NCBI RefSeq assembly: GCF_900101815.1
Contig: NZ_FNAO01000002.1
Coordinates: 310,001 to 374,000 of the forward strand
DNA: 64,000 nt
Reading direction: 5' to 3'
Source: Pricia antarctica
GTDB taxonomy: Bacteria; Bacteroidota; Bacteroidia; Flavobacteriales; Flavobacteriaceae
Numbering within the stretch: the first letter of the stretch is position 1; each line of letters starts with the position of its first letter. The notes beneath the pieces were generated by a model, which saw only the letters and a list, made by a program, of their open reading frames with translations, was not told the origin of the DNA and made no database searches. Shown here one piece after another: positions 8,910-18,121 of the stretch. A program made the position numbers and the translations under genes.

Positions 8910-10721
8910 ATGAAAAAAAATATCATTTACATCGGCATCTCCTTGATAGTAGGGCTATTGGCGGGCTATCTTATCTTTGGAAGTTCTTCCGCCGACGGAG
9001 CGGCAGAGAAAGACACATCGGACATGTCCGATAGTCATGACCATTCAGATGAAGCAGAAAATCAAATGTGGACCTGCTCCATGCACCCACAGATTATGCA
9101 GCCTGAACCAGGAGACTGCCCTATTTGTGGTATGGATTTGATCCCTGCCGAATCTGGGGCAGAGGGACTAAGTGCCAATGAAATTAAAATGACGGACAAC
9201 GCCATGGCCTTGGCCAATATACATACCTCTACCGTTGGGTTGGGTGGTTCGGACGGGGGCTCACTTAAACTTTCAGGGAAGATTCGCGTGAACGAAGAGG
9301 CAAATGCCCTACAAGCCACTTATTTTGCAGGTCGTATCGAAAAACTAAATGTGAACTTTACCGGTGAGACCGTGGCCAAGGGCAACCTTCTTGCCACCAT
9401 CTATTCCCCGGAACTGGTATCGGCACAACAGGAACTATTAACGGCCGCATCAATGAAAGCCTCCCAACCGGCCCTGTACAATGCTGTTCGTAATAAATTA
9501 AAATTATGGAAGCTGTCGGAGAGCCAGATCGACAAGATCGAAGAGGTCGGTAAAGTACAGGAGAATTTCCCTGTGTATGCAACGGTTTCGGGCACAGTAA
9601 CCGATAAAATGGTGGAAGAGGGGGACTATGTTAAACAAGGGCAGCCTTTGTACAAAATCGCGAACTTAAAGTCCGTCTGGGCCGTTTTCGATGCCTATGA
9701 AAATCAGATATCTTCCCTGAAAGAGGGACAGGAAATCAAGGTCACGACCAATGCCTATCCCAATGAAGAATTTACCGCAAAAGTATCTTTTGTGGACCCA
9801 CTTTTAAATTCTTCAACGAGAACGGTTATGGTACGGGCAGTACTCAACAATAAGAATGATCTATTGAAGCCGGGCATGTTCGTTGAAGGTACAATCGCCG
9901 GAGCCCAAACGCAAATGGAAGATGCCGTTGTTATTCCTGCAAGTGCCGTAATGTGGACGGGTGAACGTTCCGTCGTATATGTAAAAACCAATCCTGACGA
10001 ACCCGTATTCGAAATGCGTGAAGTAACCCTTGGAAATTCCAATGGCGGAACATTTACAATTCTAAATGGGCTCGAAAGCGGCGACGAGATTGTGACCAAC
10101 GGAACATTTACCGTTGATGCCGCGGCTCAGTTACAGGGCAAAAAATCGATGATGAATGCCGAAGGGGGCAAAACCATGACAGGACATGAAGGTCATTTGG
10201 GGATGCAGGAAGGAAGTAAAATGGAACCCTCCAATACTACGGACCACTCGGAGATGAAAAAGAGAATAGACGTTTCAAACAAGTTTCAAGGCCAGTTAAA
10301 GGAGGTATTCGAAGCCTATTTAAATGTCAAGAACGCTTTGGTAAACGATGACGGGGCGGTGGCACAAAAGGAAGCAGACCAAATGGAAGAGAGTCTGGGA
10401 AAAGTTGATATGAAATTACTAAAAGACAAGGAGGCCCATAATCATTGGATGACGATTCAAAAAGAACTCAAAGCTTCGTCCAATGCAATGGCAAGCACTT
10501 CGGATATCAAGGAGCAGAGAGGCCACTTTAAACATCTCTCTGCCCACATGATCAGTAGCGTTCAACTTTTTGGGGTCAATCAAAAGGTATACAATAACTA
10601 TTGTCCAATGGCAGATAGCGATAAGGGAGCCAACTGGCTAAGTATCGAAAAAGAGATTCGTAACCCTTACTACGGTGAAGCTATGATGACCTGTGGAGAA
10701 ATCAAAGCTACTTTGGAGTAA
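8910..10721 (+). CDS. cusB: CusB-like RND efflux adaptor with metal-binding head and DUF3347 tail
   Basis: A 603-residue periplasmic adaptor of a tripartite metal efflux pump. It has an N-terminal anchor (residues 5-24), an Asp/His-rich linker, a YHS-like heavy-metal-binding unit (C56...C70-P-I-C73-GMD), the barrel-sandwich/hairpin and beta-barrel parts of CusB (about 100-410), a Met/His-rich linker (H-E-G-H), and a C-terminal DUF3347 domain with YCPM (C565) and M-T-C595-G. It would hand copper or silver to an inner-membrane RND pump. No CusA or CusC gene is visible in this window; they may lie left of base 1. Confidence 0.92.
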   Translation: MKKNIIYIGISLIVGLLAGYLIFGSSSADGAAEKDTSDMSDSHDHSDEAENQMWTCSMHPQIMQPEPGDCPICGMDLIPAESGAEGLSANEIKMTDNAMALANIHTSTVGLGGSDGGSLKLSGKIRVNEEANALQATYFAGRIEKLNVNFTGETVAKGNLLATIYSPELVSAQQELLTAASMKASQPALYNAVRNKLKLWKLSESQIDKIEEVGKVQENFPVYATVSGTVTDKMVEEGDYVKQGQPLYKIANLKSVWAVFDAYENQISSLKEGQEIKVTTNAYPNEEFTAKVSFVDPLLNSSTRTVMVRAVLNNKNDLLKPGMFVEGTIAGAQTQMEDAVVIPASAVMWTGERSVVYVKTNPDEPVFEMREVTLGNSNGGTFTILNGLESGDEIVTNGTFTVDAAAQLQGKKSMMNAEGGKTMTGHEGHLGMQEGSKMEPSNTTDHSEMKKRIDVSNKFQGQLKEVFEAYLNVKNALVNDDGAVAQKEADQMEESLGKVDMKLLKDKEAHNHWMTIQKELKASSNAMASTSDIKEQRGHFKHLSAHMISSVQLFGVNQKVYNNYCPMADSDKGANWLSIEKEIRNPYYGEAMMTCGEIKATLE

Positions 10722-10788
10722 AGAATTTGGGGAAGGTGGATATCCGATTTAGGTCTTGTCTGCCAAAATCTTTAAAAGGACGTAGAAG

Positions 10789-10953
10789 ATGAGCGAGAAC
10801 AGAAGGAAAAGAAGAAAGGACAAGAGAAACAAACAAAAGCCCAATATAGATAGAAAAGAAAAAACCTATGGAATATTTTTTATAGTATTACTTTTCGTTT
10901 TGGCGGTATTCTTGGTCTTTTACTTTGCTTTCAAGGGTATCAGTATTCGCTGA
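10789..10953 (+). CDS. Small basic single-pass membrane protein (54 aa)
   Basis: ATG at 10789 opens a 54-codon frame ending TGA at 10951-10953. The N-terminal 25 residues are extremely basic (Arg/Lys-rich), followed by a clean transmembrane helix (GIFFIVLLFVLAVFLVFYFA). The positive-inside rule puts the basic part in the cytoplasm. It lies between cusB and the first AraC-like regulator. Its composition is coding-like, but I recognise no family. Confidence 0.5.
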   Translation: MSENRRKRRKDKRNKQKPNIDRKEKTYGIFFIVLLFVLAVFLVFYFAFKGISIR

Positions 10954-10984
10954 AAACTATTTCCATAACGAGAAACCGGTAAAA

Positions 10985-11551
10985 ATGATCAACACCATTT
11001 ATATAAAAAACATGGTCTGCCCTAGATGCATTAGTGCGGTCTCTTCCATTCTTAGAAAACTTGATATTCCCTATGTTTCCGTTAGGTTGGGAGAAGTCGA
11101 ATTGAACTCGGTACTTGGGTCAAAGAAAAAATTGGTTTTTTCCATTCTACTTGAAGAATCGGGGTTTTTTCTTATCAACGACCGTAAAAGTCAGCTTATC
11201 GAACAAATGAAAACTTTGGTGGTCAATAAAATCCACTATTCTTCGGACGAACAGGATGTTAAATGGGCGGATTATATAAGTTCAAAGCTACATCTCGACT
11301 ACAAATATTTAAGCTCCCTTTTCTCATCGGTCGAAAGCATCACTTTTGAGCAATATATCATCATCCAAAAGATTGAGCGTATTAAAGAATTATTGGTATA
11401 CGATGAACTAACTCTGAGTGAAATTGGCTTTAAGCTGAATTACAGTAGCGTTGCCTATTTGAGCAACCAGTTCAAGAAGATAACCGGCATGACCCCTACA
11501 CAATTCAAGAGCTCGGTCAAAAAAAATCGCAAGTCATTGGACGAACTTTAG
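10985..11551 (+). CDS. AraC-type regulator with N-terminal HMA-like CxxC segment
   Basis: The ATG at 10985 gives 188 residues; the longer TTG start at 10925 lies inside the preceding small gene. Residues 1-65 resemble a heavy-metal-associated fold, with N-M-V-C12-P-R-C15 at the place of the GMTCxxC loop. Residues about 100-180 carry an AraC HTH: Ile-rich helix, L-x-E-I-G-x-K-L-x-Y-x-S, then L-S-N-Q-F-K-K-x-x-G-M-T-P. It probably senses Cu+ through the CxxC and controls the adjacent efflux genes. It is a close paralogue of the gene at 11781. Sensing is inferred, not shown. Confidence 0.85.
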   Translation: MINTIYIKNMVCPRCISAVSSILRKLDIPYVSVRLGEVELNSVLGSKKKLVFSILLEESGFFLINDRKSQLIEQMKTLVVNKIHYSSDEQDVKWADYISSKLHLDYKYLSSLFSSVESITFEQYIIIQKIERIKELLVYDELTLSEIGFKLNYSSVAYLSNQFKKITGMTPTQFKSSVKKNRKSLDEL

Positions 11552-11780
11552 TTCGTTAGCTAAGGGCTTTCATATCAAGAACCTAGATTTTCCTTTCTGC
11601 TACCCATAAGTATCTTCAAATTCCAAATGGGTCAAATATTCAGGCTTTATAGGTCATGAAATTTCAAGTTAGACTTTATCTTGGTTGAACCTTTAAATAA
11701 AATTTCGCGGTTGGATTCCCCCGTTGTATTGAGAAACCCAAAACCTCCAAAATTTGTTTGTCAAGGTATGTATAACTACT

Positions 11781-12347
11781 ATGGTCAAAAAATTATTTAT
11801 ACAAAATATGGTCTGCGATAGGTGCATAAAAGTACTTAGAACTGAATTTAGGACAGAGGGTATAGAGTTGCTTGAAATTGAGTTGGGGCAGATAAAGGTG
11901 TATATCGAAGATGTATCACAGTATGAATGTCTACTAAATATTTTGGAAAACGATGGTTTTTCAATAATTGATACCCCGGAGAAAAGATTGACGGAAAATG
12001 TGAAAATCGAGTTAATTCATATTTTGAACCGATTGCCGTTTGGGCTTGAAGAGAGGTTATCAAGGTATCTCTCAAGAAAGTTGCAACAGGAATATTCTAA
12101 AATAAGCAAAGTATTCTCCCTTACTGAAGAGATTACCATCGAAAAATATTTTATCAAGTTAAAAATTGAAAAGGTCAAAGAACTCATTCAACAACAGGAA
12201 TACAATTTTACCGAAATAGGCCAAATGCTCGATTATAAGCATCTAAACCATTTGAGCAGACAATTTAAAAATGAAACAGGAATGAGTTTAACAGACTATA
12301 AGGCAAACCAAAAGAACTGTAGACATTCACTTGACAAAATTGTATAA
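11781..12347 (+). CDS. Second AraC-type regulator with HMA-like CxxC segment
   Basis: The ATG at 11781 gives 188 residues, the same length and layout as the gene at 10985: N-M-V-C12-D-R-C15 at the N-terminus and an AraC HTH (L-S-R-Q-F-K-N-E-T-G-M-S) at the C-terminus. The two differ throughout, so the duplication is not recent. It lies 230 bp after its paralogue and about 80 bp before the copper-storage gene, and may regulate it. The upstream TTG at 11754 is less likely because it only adds a non-conserved leader. Confidence 0.85.
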   Translation: MVKKLFIQNMVCDRCIKVLRTEFRTEGIELLEIELGQIKVYIEDVSQYECLLNILENDGFSIIDTPEKRLTENVKIELIHILNRLPFGLEERLSRYLSRKLQQEYSKISKVFSLTEEITIEKYFIKLKIEKVKELIQQQEYNFTEIGQMLDYKHLNHLSRQFKNETGMSLTDYKANQKNCRHSLDKIV

Positions 12348-12430
12348 GTATTAACCATAATTATGACACAACAACTACCTATCAAAACCTATATTCGATT
12401 AAATTTAATATTAACTAAAATTAAATATGT

Positions 12431-12751
12431 ATGAAAAATTCAAAATTAATCCAAGCATTGAACAACTGTGTGGCCCATTGCAATTATTGCGCAGATGCCT
12501 GTCTCAGCGAAGACGACATTAAGATGATGGTAGACTGTATCAGAACGGATAGGGCTTGTGCTGAGATCTGTGGCGCAACTGCAACCTTGCTTGCGTCAAA
12601 TTATGGGGATGTAAAAGGTATGGTAGAGCAGTGTCGTGACATTTGTAAAAAATGTGCGGATGTGTGCGACAAGCACGATCATCAGCATTGTAAAGAATGT
12701 GCGAAAGCCTGCAAAGAATGCGCGGATGCTTGCGAAACGTTTCTAGGGTAA
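12431..12751 (+). CDS. Four-helix bundle copper-binding (Csp-like) protein
   Basis: A 106-residue protein with 16 cysteines spaced as C-x(3)-C, C-x(2)-C and C-x(6)-C along four amphipathic helices, plus a His cluster (D-K-H-D-H-Q-H) before the last helix. This is the pattern of the DUF326/Csp copper-storage proteins, which hold many Cu+ ions inside a helix bundle. There is no signal peptide, so the cytosolic (Csp3-like) type is favoured. A Rho-independent terminator follows directly, so transcription of this block ends here. Confidence 0.92.
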   Translation: MKNSKLIQALNNCVAHCNYCADACLSEDDIKMMVDCIRTDRACAEICGATATLLASNYGDVKGMVEQCRDICKKCADVCDKHDHQHCKECAKACKECADACETFLG

Positions 12752-12761
12752 ATCCAATAAG

Positions 12762-12795
12762 CCCTTCCCATTGATATGGGGAGGGGTTTTTTTTT
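12762..12795 (+). terminator. Rho-independent terminator after csp-like gene
   Basis: CCCTTCCC at 12762-12769 pairs with GGGGAGGG at 12778-12785 (one T-G pair), followed by a run of nine T. It closes the transcription unit of the copper-storage gene. Confidence 0.85.
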
Positions 12796-12937
12796 CAGTT
12801 TTATTATAGAAGACATTAGGTCTTTATGTCCAGCAAATGAGATTTTCCATGTTTAATTGATGATTTAACGGCCAATTGAAGACTTCAATAAAGTATTGTA
12901 ACGCTATTTGCAAGAGATACATAAAACCAAGATTTTT

Positions 12938-14227
12938 ATGAAGACATCATTTTTTATGGCATTGGCTATTTCTTGTCTTTTTTTGGCAACGGCCCGAGCA
13001 CAGACCGTAGATTCGCTTCCACCGATATCCGCATCAAAATCCTTTTCCAATTATTCCAATGTCAAAGGTTGGCCCGAAGGTAGAACCCCTAAAGCTCCTC
13101 CCGGTTTTATCGTGACAAAATATGCCGAAGGTCTAAAGAATCCACGGTGGATGTATGTTACCCCCAATGGCGATGTGCTCGTTGCCCAAAGCAATTCAAA
13201 CTACCCGCTATGGAAAAAAATAGGTGCATGGTTCATCGGCGCGTCAAAATCGAAAAGCTTTAAGAATAGTGCCGATCTGATAACTTTGCTTCGCGATACC
13301 GACATGGATGGGTTTCCTGACGAGCGAACTGTTTTTCTAGAAAAGGAACTGGATCAGCCCCTGGGAATGCTTGTGCTAGATGATTGGTTTTATGTGGCCA
13401 ATACCAACGGATTGCTACGTTTTCCATATGAGCCCGGTCAGCTACAAATATCCGGTCGGGCTGAAAAAATCACTACGTTACCGGCTGGAAAGGCCAATCG
13501 GCATTGGACGCGAAATATAATTGCCAATGAAGAAGGCTCGAAAATATATATTGCTATCGGTAGCGGTTCTAACATTGGCGAGAAAGGATCGGAGGTGGAA
13601 TTTATGAAAGCCAATATTCTGGAAGTTAATCCCGATGGCTCCGGAATGAAAGTGTTCGCATCGGGACTACGTAATCCAGTAGGTATGGATTGGAACCCCA
13701 TAACTAGAGAATTATGGACGGCGGTCAATGAACGTGATGGACTAGGGAATAACCTAGTTCCCGATTATTTGACGAATGTGCAAGAAGATGGATTTTACGG
13801 ATGGCCCTATGTATACTATGGTCAAAATAAAGACCCTAGAGTCGATTGGATCCCTTCGACCGAAATAGAGGAAACACTTTTGCCTGACGTAAATCTTGGA
13901 CCCCATACCGCATCTTTGGGGCTGAAATTTTACACCGGCGATTCTTTTCCGGATAAATATCGAAACGGTGCTTTTGTCGTACAGCATGGTTCTTGGAACA
14001 GACAGGTTTTATCGGGTTATAAAGTGGTTTTCGTACCGTTTGAGAAGGGAAAACAAGCTGGAAAACCTGAAGACTTTCTTACCGGTTTTGTGGTTGACGG
14101 TAAAAAGGACGAGGTATTTGGCCGACCGGTCGGTGCCGCTGTACTTCCCGATGGTTCCATGTTGATTACCGATGATGTCACCAATACGATTTGGAGAATA
14201 AGCTGGGGCGGTACAGGCAATGAGTGA
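12938..14227 (+). CDS. Secreted sorbosone dehydrogenase-like beta-propeller protein
   Basis: The ATG at 12938 starts a clean signal peptide ending ARA|Q (429 aa); TTG at 12908 adds only leader. The body is an L-sorbosone dehydrogenase/GDH type beta-propeller with repeated blades: P-R-W-M-Y-V-T-P-N-G-D-V-L-V, R-D-T-D-x-D-G, I-A-I-G-S-G-S-N, G-L-R-N-P-V-G-M-D-W, and Y-G-W-P-Y. Such proteins oxidise sugars with PQQ or act as extracytoplasmic enzymes of unknown substrate. Its place in a copper block suggests periplasmic redox work, but that is inference. It is flanked by gaps of about 190 bp on both sides and is probably transcribed alone. Confidence 0.85.
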   Translation: MKTSFFMALAISCLFLATARAQTVDSLPPISASKSFSNYSNVKGWPEGRTPKAPPGFIVTKYAEGLKNPRWMYVTPNGDVLVAQSNSNYPLWKKIGAWFIGASKSKSFKNSADLITLLRDTDMDGFPDERTVFLEKELDQPLGMLVLDDWFYVANTNGLLRFPYEPGQLQISGRAEKITTLPAGKANRHWTRNIIANEEGSKIYIAIGSGSNIGEKGSEVEFMKANILEVNPDGSGMKVFASGLRNPVGMDWNPITRELWTAVNERDGLGNNLVPDYLTNVQEDGFYGWPYVYYGQNKDPRVDWIPSTEIEETLLPDVNLGPHTASLGLKFYTGDSFPDKYRNGAFVVQHGSWNRQVLSGYKVVFVPFEKGKQAGKPEDFLTGFVVDGKKDEVFGRPVGAAVLPDGSMLITDDVTNTIWRISWGGTGNE

Positions 14228-14385
14228 GCAGTGCTATGACAAGTTGTATACTTACTTCCTTGTCCATCTAGTTTTCTGCAAGGAACCAAAATTAATAACT
14301 AGAACTGTTCCTATTAAAGACTTTCCAGAGAATATTACAATTCTTTCGGCAAATTCCATAACTATTTTAAGGTAGCTATTCTGAA

Positions 14386-14397
14386 CTTTGTACAAAG
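14386..14397. promoter_or_regulatory. 12-bp perfect palindrome upstream of second copA
   Basis: CTTTGTACAAAG is fully self-complementary and ends 16 bp before the copA start at 14414. Its size and position fit an operator for a dimeric regulator, for example one of the AraC-like or another metal sensor. Confidence 0.35.
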
Positions 14398-14413
14398 CGT
14401 TTCAGAAAAAATT

Positions 14414-16672
14414 ATGGAAACCATAAACCTAATAGAGCAAGAGAAACTAGCCAAGAAATCCGGCAACAAAAAGACATTTCCCGTTACTGGAATGACATGT
14501 GCCGCATGTGCTTCAAGTGTGGAGTCTATATTGGTCCAGACAGAAGGCGTTTCAAAAGCGAGTGTAAATTTTGCAAATAGTTCGGTGCTCGTGGATTACG
14601 ATGGATCAATTACGGATGAAAATCTGCAAAACGCGCTCAGGCAAGTTGGTTATGACATCATCATCGATGAAGAAAATCCAGGCGAGGTTCAGCAAGAACT
14701 TCAAAATAAGCACTACCAAGATATAAAGAAACGGACCATTTGGTCTGCCATTCTTACATTGCCCATTTTTGTATTGGGTATGTTCTACATGGATTGGGTT
14801 CCCGGTCGTTGGATTTCCCTGGCATTTACCGTCCCTATTCTTTTTTGGTTCGGGCGCAGTTTTTTTATCAATGCCTTCAAACAGGCAAGACATGGCAAGG
14901 CCAATATGGACACTTTGGTGGCACTGAGTACGGGAATAGCCTTCCTCTTTAGTGTTTTCAATACGTTTTTCCCAGAATTCTGGCTAAACCAAGGAATTGA
15001 GCCCCATGTATACTACGAAGCTGCTACCGTGATAATTACGTTTATTTCCTTGGGAAAAGTGTTGGAAGAAAAGGCAAAATCAAACACTTCTTCAGCGATT
15101 AAAAAATTGATGGGGCTGCAGCCCAAGACGCTTAAAGTCATCGAGAATGGGGAAGAAATTGAAATCCCGATTTCATCCGTACAGGTAGGCCAGACCATTT
15201 TGGTGCGTCCTGGGGAAAAGATTCCCGTTGACGGTAAAGTATCAAAGGGGAATTCGTTTGTGGACGAAAGTATGATTACGGGGGAGCCGATTCCCGTGGA
15301 AAAGGTTAGAGGCGAAAAAGTATATTCGGGAACCGTAAACCAAAAAGGAAGTTTTCAGTTCGTCGCTGAAAAAGTAGGAGGTGAAACCTTGCTTTCCCAA
15401 ATCATAAAAATGGTTCAGGAAGCACAGGGAAGCAAAGCGCCCGTTCAGAAATTGGTCGACAAGATAGCTGGGATATTCGTACCCGTGGTAATGGGAATTT
15501 CTCTAATTACATTTATCGTTTGGATGTCGATGGGTGGTGAAAATGCATTTTCCCAAGCTTTATTGACTTCAGTTGCCGTATTGGTCATTGCCTGTCCTTG
15601 TGCCCTAGATTTGGCCACCCCTACCGCGATAATGGTCGGGATAGGCAAAGGTGCGGAAAACAACATTCTTATTAAGGATGCCGAGAGCCTTGAGCTTGGC
15701 CATAAGGTAAATGCGGTCATACTGGATAAAACTGGCACAATAACCGAAGGAAAACCTGTGGTAACGGACATCCTTTGGAGCGATGATACGATGCATAGGG
15801 ACAAGTATAAAAGGATATTGCTTGCCATAGAAGCCCAATCCGAACATCCGTTGGCGGAGGCAGTCGTGTCCTATTTAAAATCGGGGAATACTACTTCGGG
15901 GGATGTTTTAAATTTTCAAAGTATCACCGGAAAAGGGGTGCAGGCGGAAATACGGAATGATTCAAAATATTATGTGGGAAACCGCAAGCTTCTGATAGAT
16001 AATAATATCCGTATTGAGCCTTCCCTGAACCAGCAGGCCGAAAGTTTGGAGGATGAGGCGAAAACCGTGATATTTTTTGCAGATGGCAAGCAAGTACTGG
16101 CAATCATGGCGATTGCCGATAAAATTAAGGCAACTTCGAAGAATGCCATAGAAACATTACGTGAAAAGGATATAGAGGTATATATGTTGACCGGGGACAA
16201 TGATAAAACAGCGGCCGCAGTAGCCAAGGAAGTTGGCATACAGCATTACAGATCCGAGGTACTTCCTTCCGACAAAGCGGAATTTATCGAAGAACTACAG
16301 TCCCAAGGTAAAATCGTGGCCATGGTAGGCGATGGCATCAACGACTCCCACGCTTTGGCGCAGGCCGATGTGAGCATTGCCATGGGGAAAGGTTCCGATA
16401 TTGCGATGGATGTAGCAAAAATGACCTTGATAACGTCCAATCTGCAATCCATTCCAAAAGCATTGGAATTATCAAAGAGAACTGTATTGGGCATCCGTCA
16501 GAACCTGTTTTGGGCCTTTATCTACAACATTATCGGTATCCCTATTGCGGCCGGGGTTTTATATCCTATCAACGGATTTTTGCTGGATCCCATGATTGCC
16601 GGGGCGGCAATGGCCTTTAGCAGTGTATCGGTGGTGGCCAATAGCTTACGATTAAAACGAGTAGAACTTTAA
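14414..16672 (+). CDS. copA: Second Cu+-type P1B ATPase
   Basis: A 752-residue copper ATPase with a single HMA domain (GMTC29-A-A-C32) and no YHS-like unit, so it differs in input domain from the one at 5562. The core motifs are C394-P-C396, phosphorylated D438 in DKTGT, SEHP, and GDGIND (D640). YN and MxxSS are kept in the last helices. Two positions are odd: the residue after CPCAL is Asp (D399) where Gly is normal, and GDGINDSH replaces the common S/A-P or S-Q. It is followed after 23 bp by a CopZ-like chaperone, its likely copper donor. Confidence 0.93.
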   Translation: METINLIEQEKLAKKSGNKKTFPVTGMTCAACASSVESILVQTEGVSKASVNFANSSVLVDYDGSITDENLQNALRQVGYDIIIDEENPGEVQQELQNKHYQDIKKRTIWSAILTLPIFVLGMFYMDWVPGRWISLAFTVPILFWFGRSFFINAFKQARHGKANMDTLVALSTGIAFLFSVFNTFFPEFWLNQGIEPHVYYEAATVIITFISLGKVLEEKAKSNTSSAIKKLMGLQPKTLKVIENGEEIEIPISSVQVGQTILVRPGEKIPVDGKVSKGNSFVDESMITGEPIPVEKVRGEKVYSGTVNQKGSFQFVAEKVGGETLLSQIIKMVQEAQGSKAPVQKLVDKIAGIFVPVVMGISLITFIVWMSMGGENAFSQALLTSVAVLVIACPCALDLATPTAIMVGIGKGAENNILIKDAESLELGHKVNAVILDKTGTITEGKPVVTDILWSDDTMHRDKYKRILLAIEAQSEHPLAEAVVSYLKSGNTTSGDVLNFQSITGKGVQAEIRNDSKYYVGNRKLLIDNNIRIEPSLNQQAESLEDEAKTVIFFADGKQVLAIMAIADKIKATSKNAIETLREKDIEVYMLTGDNDKTAAAVAKEVGIQHYRSEVLPSDKAEFIEELQSQGKIVAMVGDGINDSHALAQADVSIAMGKGSDIAMDVAKMTLITSNLQSIPKALELSKRTVLGIRQNLFWAFIYNIIGIPIAAGVLYPINGFLLDPMIAGAAMAFSSVSVVANSLRLKRVEL

Positions 16673-16695
16673 TATTAATCATAAATTCAAATACT

Positions 16696-16914
16696 ATGAA
16701 AACTTTAAAATTTAAAACAAATATCAATTGTGGTGGGTGTGTATCGAAAGTAACTCCATTTCTTGACAGGCAAGAAGGGGTCAATGCCTGGAAAGTTGAT
16801 ACCAATAATGCTGACAAGATTCTAACTATAGAAAGCAACGGAGCCACAGAAGATGAGGTTAAAGCTACATTGCAGAAAATAGGGTTTAAGGCGGAAAGTG
16901 TAAATTCAAATTAA
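16696..16914 (+). CDS. copZ: HMA-domain copper chaperone (CopZ-like)
   Basis: A 72-residue stand-alone heavy-metal-associated domain with beta-alpha-beta-beta-alpha-beta pattern. The metal loop reads I-N-C-G-G-C-V instead of the canonical M-T-C-x-x-C, so Met is replaced by Ile-Asn. It would carry Cu+ in the cytosol to the ATPase encoded 23 bp upstream. Downstream spacing is 11 bp, so it forms an operon with copA and probably with the protease gene. Confidence 0.85.
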   Translation: MKTLKFKTNINCGGCVSKVTPFLDRQEGVNAWKVDTNNADKILTIESNGATEDEVKATLQKIGFKAESVNSN

Positions 16915-16925
16915 GGACTATTCCA

Positions 16926-17714
16926 TTGAATTCCGTCAGTATATTCTATACCCTAATTTTTGGATTGATTCTCCTTCTAATAGCTTATTCAATTTCGAGA
17001 ATAGGAAGAAAAAAGGAGGAGCCCTTTCCGAAGCATTGGCATTCTTTGTTAGAGAAAAATGTTCTCTTCTACCATAACCTTTCCAAAGGGAGACAGGTGG
17101 TTTTTCAACAGCGGATGATGCAGTTTTTAAGCGAGGTCTATATAGATGGAGTACAATTGGAATTGCAGGAACTTGATAAAATATTGATTGCTGCCAGTGC
17201 CATAATTCCCATTTTTGGCTTTGAGGAATGGCACTATACCAATTTAAGCGGAATTCTGTTATATTCGGATTATTTCAACGGAGACTTGGAATTTGACGGG
17301 AACGGAGAATCACGGAACATTGCGGGTTTAGTGGGAAATGGAAGATTTGAAAAACAAATGATTCTATCCCGAAAGGCGTTGTACCACGGCTTTGAGAATT
17401 CCAATGATAAAAGTAATACGGCCATCCACGAATTCGTACATCTTATAGATAAGATGGATGATTTTACGGATGGTATTCCTGAAAGGCTACTGAAACACGG
17501 ATATACGATTCCATGGCTGAAACTGATCCATAAGGAAATGGAAGCGATAAATGATAATCATTCCGATATTCGAAAATATGGTGGTACTAATGAGGCAGAA
17601 TTTTTTGCCGTGGCTTCAGAGTATTTTTTTGAGCGCCCTGATTTATTGGAGAAAAAACATCCTGAACTCTATAAAATGTTGGTGCAATGTTTTAAGCAGA
17701 AACCTGCTATTTAA
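16926..17714 (+). CDS. mtfA: MtfA-like zinc peptidase with N-terminal membrane anchor
   Basis: A 262-residue protein starting at TTG 16926; no better ATG precedes the first helix. Residues 6-24 form a membrane anchor, then an MtfA (PF06167) body with N-T-A-I-H168-E169-F-V-H172-L-I-D, the HExxH zinc site of glucose-regulated MtfA peptidases. Another conserved patch is N-E-A-E-F-F-A-V-A-S-E-Y-F-F, with the third metal-ligand Glu. It is the last gene of the copA-copZ unit. Its substrate here is unknown. A link to copper could be indirect. Confidence 0.85.
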   Translation: MNSVSIFYTLIFGLILLLIAYSISRIGRKKEEPFPKHWHSLLEKNVLFYHNLSKGRQVVFQQRMMQFLSEVYIDGVQLELQELDKILIAASAIIPIFGFEEWHYTNLSGILLYSDYFNGDLEFDGNGESRNIAGLVGNGRFEKQMILSRKALYHGFENSNDKSNTAIHEFVHLIDKMDDFTDGIPERLLKHGYTIPWLKLIHKEMEAINDNHSDIRKYGGTNEAEFFAVASEYFFERPDLLEKKHPELYKMLVQCFKQKPAI

Positions 17715-18121
17715 ATTAAGTATCCTATTGGATTACATAGATAATAGGGTATTCTAGAAGTTAAAACGCTTGGGAGCTTCAATTTGAAAACCTTAATTAT
17801 CACTACGATTCGTTTGCAAATAGCGCTATGACTTCTATTTTTAGGCAGGATAGGCTATGAAATTATACCCATTGGCCCAAACTAAACTTTGGATCATCTT
17901 ATTAGTACGTCCTGCCAAGTTCCCGGCAACAAGTACTATATCTAAGTAGTAATGAGAATTTAAAGACTATCTTTAATATCCATCGAAAAGGAACTACCCG
18001 AGGCACAGCCTTCGAAGTATCTAACGGAAGAAAGTTTTGACATTTTATGAAAACCATCCGTTTTCAAACTTTCCTCAAACACCTCCGATGCAGAGCATCG
18101 GGGAATTCTAATTTAATTTAA
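17715..18121. other. Gene-free 407-bp interval with stem-loops
   Basis: No plausible gene is seen. A compound stem is formed by TAGTAC (17903-17908) with GTACTA (17933-17938), enclosing TGCC (17913-17916) with GGCA (17925-17928). A second perfect hairpin, CCGATGC (18085-18091)/GCATCGG (18095-18101) with an AGA loop, lies 20 bp before the next gene. This may be the border between the copper operons and the following unit. Confidence 0.5.
18085..18101 (+). promoter_or_regulatory. Perfect 7-bp hairpin before asparaginase-like gene
   Basis: CCGATGC-AGA-GCATCGG, directly followed by GGAATTC. No T-run follows, so a leader-RNA hairpin or a REP-like palindrome is more likely than a terminator. Confidence 0.4.
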
